Assembly (NCBI GenBank): GCA_016209865.1
Contig: JACQVL010000261.1
Span: forward strand, 1-15,060
Source of the DNA: Candidatus Latescibacterota bacterium
GTDB lineage: Bacteria > JAAXHH01 > JACQVL01
Reading direction: 5' to 3'
Length of the DNA stretch: 15,060 nt
Of the stretch, positions 12,483-15,060 are shown piece after piece. A model generated the notes under the pieces. That model was not told the DNA's origin. It saw only the letters and a program-made list of their open reading frames with translations, and ran no database searches. Within the stretch, counting starts at the first letter, position 1; each line of letters opens with the position of its first letter. Both the position numbers and the translations under genes were made by a program.

Positions 12483-12851
12483 TCACGCGACGGGCAATGG
12501 GCCGGCGGCGACGAGCTTTTTCTGGCGCGGATCGACGTAGAGGTTGAGTCCTTCGAGGGTTCGTGCGCCGAGGAGAAGCAGGTCGCCTTTCTCCGCGAAG
12601 ACGGCTTCATCGATCGTAAAATATTTGTCAATCTTGATGATCGCGAACCCTACGCTTCTGGTGATCTGCTGTCCGTTCGCCATGACAAACAGCATATCCT
12701 TCTTTTCACGGACGACCCCGACCTTCTCCAGCGTGGCTTCTGGTATCCACGTATACTCGCTCCCGGTATCCACGAGGATTTTGGAGATCCGGGCTGATCG
12801 GGTGCGATCCACGTGATTCTGGATGATACAGCTTGTGTAGAATGCGCCCAT
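12483..12851 (-). CDS. Small clan AA (retropepsin-like) aspartic protease, paralogue 2
   Basis: The 122-residue protein carries the catalytic ILVDTG (Asp28-Thr29-Gly30), then EYTWIP, a central MANGQQITRSVGFA segment, and a C-terminal GDLLLLGARTLEGLNLYVDP. It aligns along its length with the protein at 4433-4816: both start with MG, place D(S/T)G at residues 27-30, and share GD-LLLGA-TLE-DP near the end. It is a half-size retropepsin that would act as a dimer; the substrate is unknown. The ATG at 12851 has only a poor GGGAA upstream. It lies about 100 bp after vapC and 48 bp before the HicB-like gene on the same strand. Confidence 0.8.
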   Translation of the reverse strand: MGAFYTSCIIQNHVDRTRSARISKILVDTGSEYTWIPEATLEKVGVVREKKDMLFVMANGQQITRSVGFAIIKIDKYFTIDEAVFAEKGDLLLLGARTLEGLNLYVDPRQKKLVAAGPLPVA

Positions 12852-12953
12852 CAGTGAAGTGTTCCCATTCAGCCAAGCAGGCTGTCGAGCAGGCCGTGCA
12901 CATAGGCACGGAAGCCCCGGCTCAAGTAAAGACGTTGAAGATTCTGTTCGCCA

Positions 12954-13355
12954 TCACCAGATGGTGGTGATCCTCGCCGCCTGGATCTGTGGATCGCGCG
13001 TGACGAGCGGCAGGTTGAGGAAGAGGGAAGTGGCCGTGATAATACGGTCTGGCATATCGGGCACTGCCTCACGCGGAATCTGGCGCACAGCCAGAGCTAT
13101 CGCCCTATCCAGGGGAGCCAGCACAAAGCCGCTGAGAGGATCAGCGAGCGCATCACGGAGACGGTCAAACGCCGTTTCAGGCAGTTTCCCCTTCTCCACG
13201 AGGTAGGCCACTTCCACCAGGGAGATGGATGACACATATACCGGCTCGCCTGACTGCTCGGCTCGGTTCATCGCAGCCCGCGCTGGGGCGGAGAGTTTTG
13301 GGGAGCGGGACAGGTACCAGATTGCCGCATGAGTATCCGCTACTAACGCGCTCAT
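12954..13355 (-). CDS. vapC: VapC-family PIN-domain toxin
   Basis: The 133-residue PIN domain shows the acidic metal-binding set: Asp7 in VADTHAAIW, Glu48 in ISLVEVA, Asp100 and Asp103 in PDMPDRIITATSL, and Asp121 in LVTRD. Such proteins are Mg2+-dependent ribonucleases that cut tRNA or rRNA when freed from their antitoxin. All key residues are present, so the toxin should be active. The ATG at 13355 overlaps the antitoxin TGA by one base (TGATG), a coupling typical of vapBC pairs; a GTG one codon upstream is less likely. It is followed by about 100 bp without a clear gene. Confidence 0.88.
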   Translation of the reverse strand: MSALVADTHAAIWYLSRSPKLSAPARAAMNRAEQSGEPVYVSSISLVEVAYLVEKGKLPETAFDRLRDALADPLSGFVLAPLDRAIALAVRQIPREAVPDMPDRIITATSLFLNLPLVTRDPQIQAARITTIW

Positions 13356-13579
13356 CACACATCCTCGCGTGGAAAGTTACCCCACATCTCCCGGCGGGCT
13401 TGGGCAATATCCTCTTCAGTCACCTCAACCTGTAAGTCTGCCCACAGACCTTCCACACTATGACGCGGCTGTTTGACCGCCGTTTTGTGTTCAAGAAATT
13501 CGATGAAATCGAGCGCCTCCTGTTGTTTATCAGGCGACAGCGCCCGCAGTTTCTCGACGACCACCTGTTCCAGATTCAT
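13355..13579 (-). CDS. vapB: VapB-type (DUF2281-like) antitoxin
   Basis: The 74-residue protein begins MNLEQVVVEKLRALSPDKQQ, followed by EALDFIEFLEHK. This helical N-terminus is typical of DUF2281-like antitoxins that pair with PIN toxins. The C-terminal part (EGLWADLQVEVTEEDIAQARREMW) is the probable toxin-binding arm. It should neutralise the PIN toxin and repress its own promoter. GAGGAGG lies six bases before ATG 13579, one of the strongest ribosome sites in the window, which fits the need to make antitoxin in excess. A promoter is visible at 13686-13714. Confidence 0.85.
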   Translation of the reverse strand: MNLEQVVVEKLRALSPDKQQEALDFIEFLEHKTAVKQPRHSVEGLWADLQVEVTEEDIAQARREMWGNFPREDV

Positions 13580-13614
13580 TAAAACCTCCTCGATTCGGGA
13601 TGTTCTCCGCGGAT

Positions 13615-13639
13615 GTCATTCCCGTGAAAGTGAGAATCC
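13615..13639 (+). repeat. Dispersed hairpin repeat (GTCATTCCCGTG family), copy 2
   Basis: It starts GTCATTCCCGTG and ends GAGAATCC, and is an imperfect palindrome centred on AAAG. It matches the minus-strand copy at 4845-4869 at 20 of 25 positions. It lies in the probable leader of the vapBC transcript, about 35 bp ahead of the vapB start. Confidence 0.65.
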
Positions 13640-13685
13640 CTTCCGTCTGCCAGACCACCTGTATCGTGCAAGCAATCTTTACGAG

Positions 13686-13714
13686 AGCATACATCATCCA
13701 GCCGGGCCTGTCAA
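13686..13714 (-). promoter_or_regulatory. Sigma70-type promoter for vapBC
   Basis: On the minus strand TTGACA (13709-13714), a 17-bp spacer and TATGCT (13686-13691) give a perfect -35 and a 4/6 -10. Transcription would start near 13679, leaving a leader of about 100 bases that contains the hairpin repeat. Confidence 0.6.
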
Positions 13715-13756
13715 CCACTTTCCCCAAGCCATCAGAGGTGGATCGCCGCCAATACA

Positions 13757-13802
13757 AACGGCCCGACCAGGAGGCAATCTCACCTCTCTTGATCGGGCCG
13801 TT
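13757..13802 (-). terminator. Strong hairpin between the surface-protein gene and vapBC, possible terminator
   Basis: AACGGCCCGA (13757-13766) and TCGGGCCGTT (13793-13802) form a perfect 10-bp stem. The inner bases extend it by about seven more pairs with one mismatch and G-T pairs, leaving a small loop. On the minus strand it is followed by TTTGTATT, a moderate T-run, so it could end the surface-protein transcript about 80-125 bp past its stop. The rest of the 300-bp gap (13580-13882) holds the vapBC promoter, a hairpin repeat and a heptamer array. Confidence 0.5.
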
Positions 13803-13850
13803 GTTGGGAGGATCAGCAGCAGGCAGGACCGGGCATCGTCATTGCGGTGT

Positions 13851-13885
13851 CCCGAACCCCGTACCCCGAATCCCGAACCCCGTCA
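13851..13885. repeat. Heptamer tandem array (CCCGAAC family), 5 units
   Basis: The units are CCCGAAC, CCCGTAC, CCCGAAT, CCCGAAC and CCCGTCA in perfect 7-bp register. The TCA closing the last unit (13883-13885) is the stop codon of the minus-strand surface-protein gene. Confidence 0.85.
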
Positions 13886-15060
13886 TTTCAGCAATGTCAT
13901 GCGGTGGGTCTGACTGAACCCGGCGCTCGTCGTCAGCCGGTACAGGTACACGCCACTGGCGATGCTCTGTCCTTGGGCATTCCGGCCATCCCAGGTGACC
14001 ACGTACCGTCCCGGCGTTTGCACGCCCTCCACCAGCCGGACGACCTCCTGGCCGAGCAGGTTATACACCGCCAGGGTGATCTGGGCACGCTGGGGCACCT
14101 CATAGGCAATCCGGGTGGTTGGGTTGAACGGGTTCGGCCGGTTGGCTTTCAGCGCAAAGGCGGTGGGGAGTGTCGCCACCTTCACCGTGTTCGTCCCCAG
14201 CGTCACGGGGACCACCTGCGCCTGATGATTGGCCCGCACCCCCTGGGAGAGCATGAGCGTTGGCGATGTTTCGGATTGATTCAATACGGTCACCGGCACG
14301 AGGAACACAGGACCATCTCCTGCCACAATCCCTTGACCACTGATGCTGTACATCACCAGCCGAAGTGTCCCATCTTGCACATGGCCCATGAGGGTCATCC
14401 CGGACGTCCGTTCGGACGGTTGCAGTGTTCCGATCTGCACCTGGGCTGGATCAAACGTGAGTGTGACCTCCATCCCGGCGATCACGCCATCTGACTGCAC
14501 CGTCACCGGAACGACCAACTGTCCGGACTCCAACGCCTGGAAGTCCCCCAGGCTGACCGCCACCGGACTCGTCGGGCCATCCGCGATCGGTTTCGACACT
14601 CGATGGAGGATGATATTGATGATATAGACCGCATCGGCCACGTTGATCGCCCCGTCCCCATTCGCATCCGCCACGAAGAAGTCAGAGGTACCGGGGGCGG
14701 GGTAGGGATCCTTCCCCAGCAGGATTCGGATGAGCAACACCAGGTCACGGACGTTGATGTTGCCATCGTGGGTCAGATCACCCCGGCGCTCGCCGACGGT
14801 GATCGAGCCATCCTGCCCGATCGTCGGGAGATCATTGCCGAAAGCATCGCTCATCACGATCTGATCCAGATGGAGGGGGATGACCGTGCCGTCCAAGAGG
14901 GTCTCGTCCACGCGATAGACGAGCTGACACACCAGCCGCTCTCCGGGTGGAATGAGGGTATCCGTGAGTGGATCGAGATCAGGATGGATGACCACGGTGG
15001 TGACGCCGTCAATCGTCTCCGTATCGATCTCAAAGCCGATGTCCCCGACCGTATTGATGA
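13883..15060 (-). CDS. Secreted multidomain protein: dockerin pair, cohesin-like domain, type IX-style sorting domain (5' end outside window)
   Basis: The reading frame is open to the window edge, so only the C-terminal part (about 392 residues) is seen and any start codon here is internal. In order it shows the end of a beta-rich domain; a type I dockerin pair at about 14600-14782, with calcium-loop segments GDLTHDGNINVRDLVLL and ADANGDGAINVADAVYI; a cohesin-like beta domain at about 14186-14563 (VVPVTVQSD, MEVTLTFDP); and a FlgD-Ig-like C-terminal sorting domain at about 13886-14161 with ANRPNPFNPTTRIAY, VYNLLGQEV and SGVYLYRL. Type IX systems export proteins with such C-termini to the cell surface. 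The dockerin suggests calcium-dependent docking to a cohesin, and here both partner types lie in one chain. The cargo or enzymatic part, if any, lies outside the window. The stop codon is within a heptamer array. Confidence 0.85.
   Translation of the reverse strand, partial: INTVGDIGFEIDTETIDGVTTVVIHPDLDPLTDTLIPPGERLVCQLVYRVDETLLDGTVIPLHLDQIVMSDAFGNDLPTIGQDGSITVGERRGDLTHDGNINVRDLVLLIRILLGKDPYPAPGTSDFFVADANGDGAINVADAVYIINIILHRVSKPIADGPTSPVAVSLGDFQALESGQLVVPVTVQSDGVIAGMEVTLTFDPAQVQIGTLQPSERTSGMTLMGHVQDGTLRLVMYSISGQGIVAGDGPVFLVPVTVLNQSETSPTLMLSQGVRANHQAQVVPVTLGTNTVKVATLPTAFALKANRPNPFNPTTRIAYEVPQRAQITLAVYNLLGQEVVRLVEGVQTPGRYVVTWDGRNAQGQSIASGVYLYRLTTSAGFSQTHRMTLLK

Noticed and set aside
12201-12851. 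Complete HicAB toxin-antitoxin system
   Set aside because: Only the HicB-like half is found; frames on both sides are an aspartic protease and a ThiE-like gene, not HicA.
82-13885. CRISPR arrays
   Set aside because: The repeats are 7-bp tandem units without spacers, and no cas gene is present.

Overview
The window reads as chromosomal DNA of an uncultured, Gram-negative-type bacterium, fairly GC-rich in most genes. A lipoprotein with FlgO-like and TPR regions, a large surface protein with a dockerin pair and a type IX-style (FlgD-like, PNPFNP) C-terminal sorting domain, and many 7-bp tandem arrays between genes all fit the FCB-related candidate phyla (KSB1, Latescibacteria or Poribacteria-like). 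That placement is inference; no rRNA or other phylogenetic marker is present. No tRNA, rRNA, IS transposase or CRISPR array was found.

Layout. Positions 1-4822 form a closely spaced minus-strand run, read from high to low coordinate: a small clan AA aspartic protease, a beta-class DNA methyltransferase, a frameshifted companion gene, a UDP-glucuronate decarboxylase (UDP-xylose synthase) and a GT39-type membrane glycosyltransferase. The methyltransferase and its companion are clearly lower in GC than the rest and look like an acquired modification (possibly restriction-modification) cassette next to sugar-nucleotide genes. Positions 4909-7677 hold a Gfo/Idh/MocA oxidoreductase and an FlgO/TPR lipoprotein, both minus. 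A divergent promoter region (about 7678-7962) leads into a plus-strand pair: a class III PLP aminotransferase (or racemase) and a ReAV-type L-asparaginase. The asparaginase ends tail to tail with a minus-strand M23 murein peptidase, the two stop codons sharing a TTAA.

Positions 11553-13579 are a minus-strand accessory block: vapB-vapC, a second aspartic protease paralogue, an orphan HicB-like antitoxin and a ThiE/TenI-family protein 3 bp after it. The right end holds the 3' part of the dockerin/cohesin-like/sorting-domain protein, which runs off the window.

The main structural signal is a set of heptanucleotide tandem arrays of several families (TCGTCAC, CGACCAC, ATTTTGG/CCAAAAT, CCCGAAC). 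Nearly all sit at the 3' end of a gene, and in four cases the stop codon overlaps the array. Three good sigma70-type promoters (TTGACA, 17-bp spacer, 4/6 -10) were found, for the TPR lipoprotein, the M23 peptidase and vapBC; the first also rules out the longest start of the TPR gene. No clearly new multi-gene system is evident. The best leads are the stop-codon-associated heptamers, the frameshifted methyltransferase companion, and the repeated pairing of aspartic proteases with methyltransferase or toxin-antitoxin genes.
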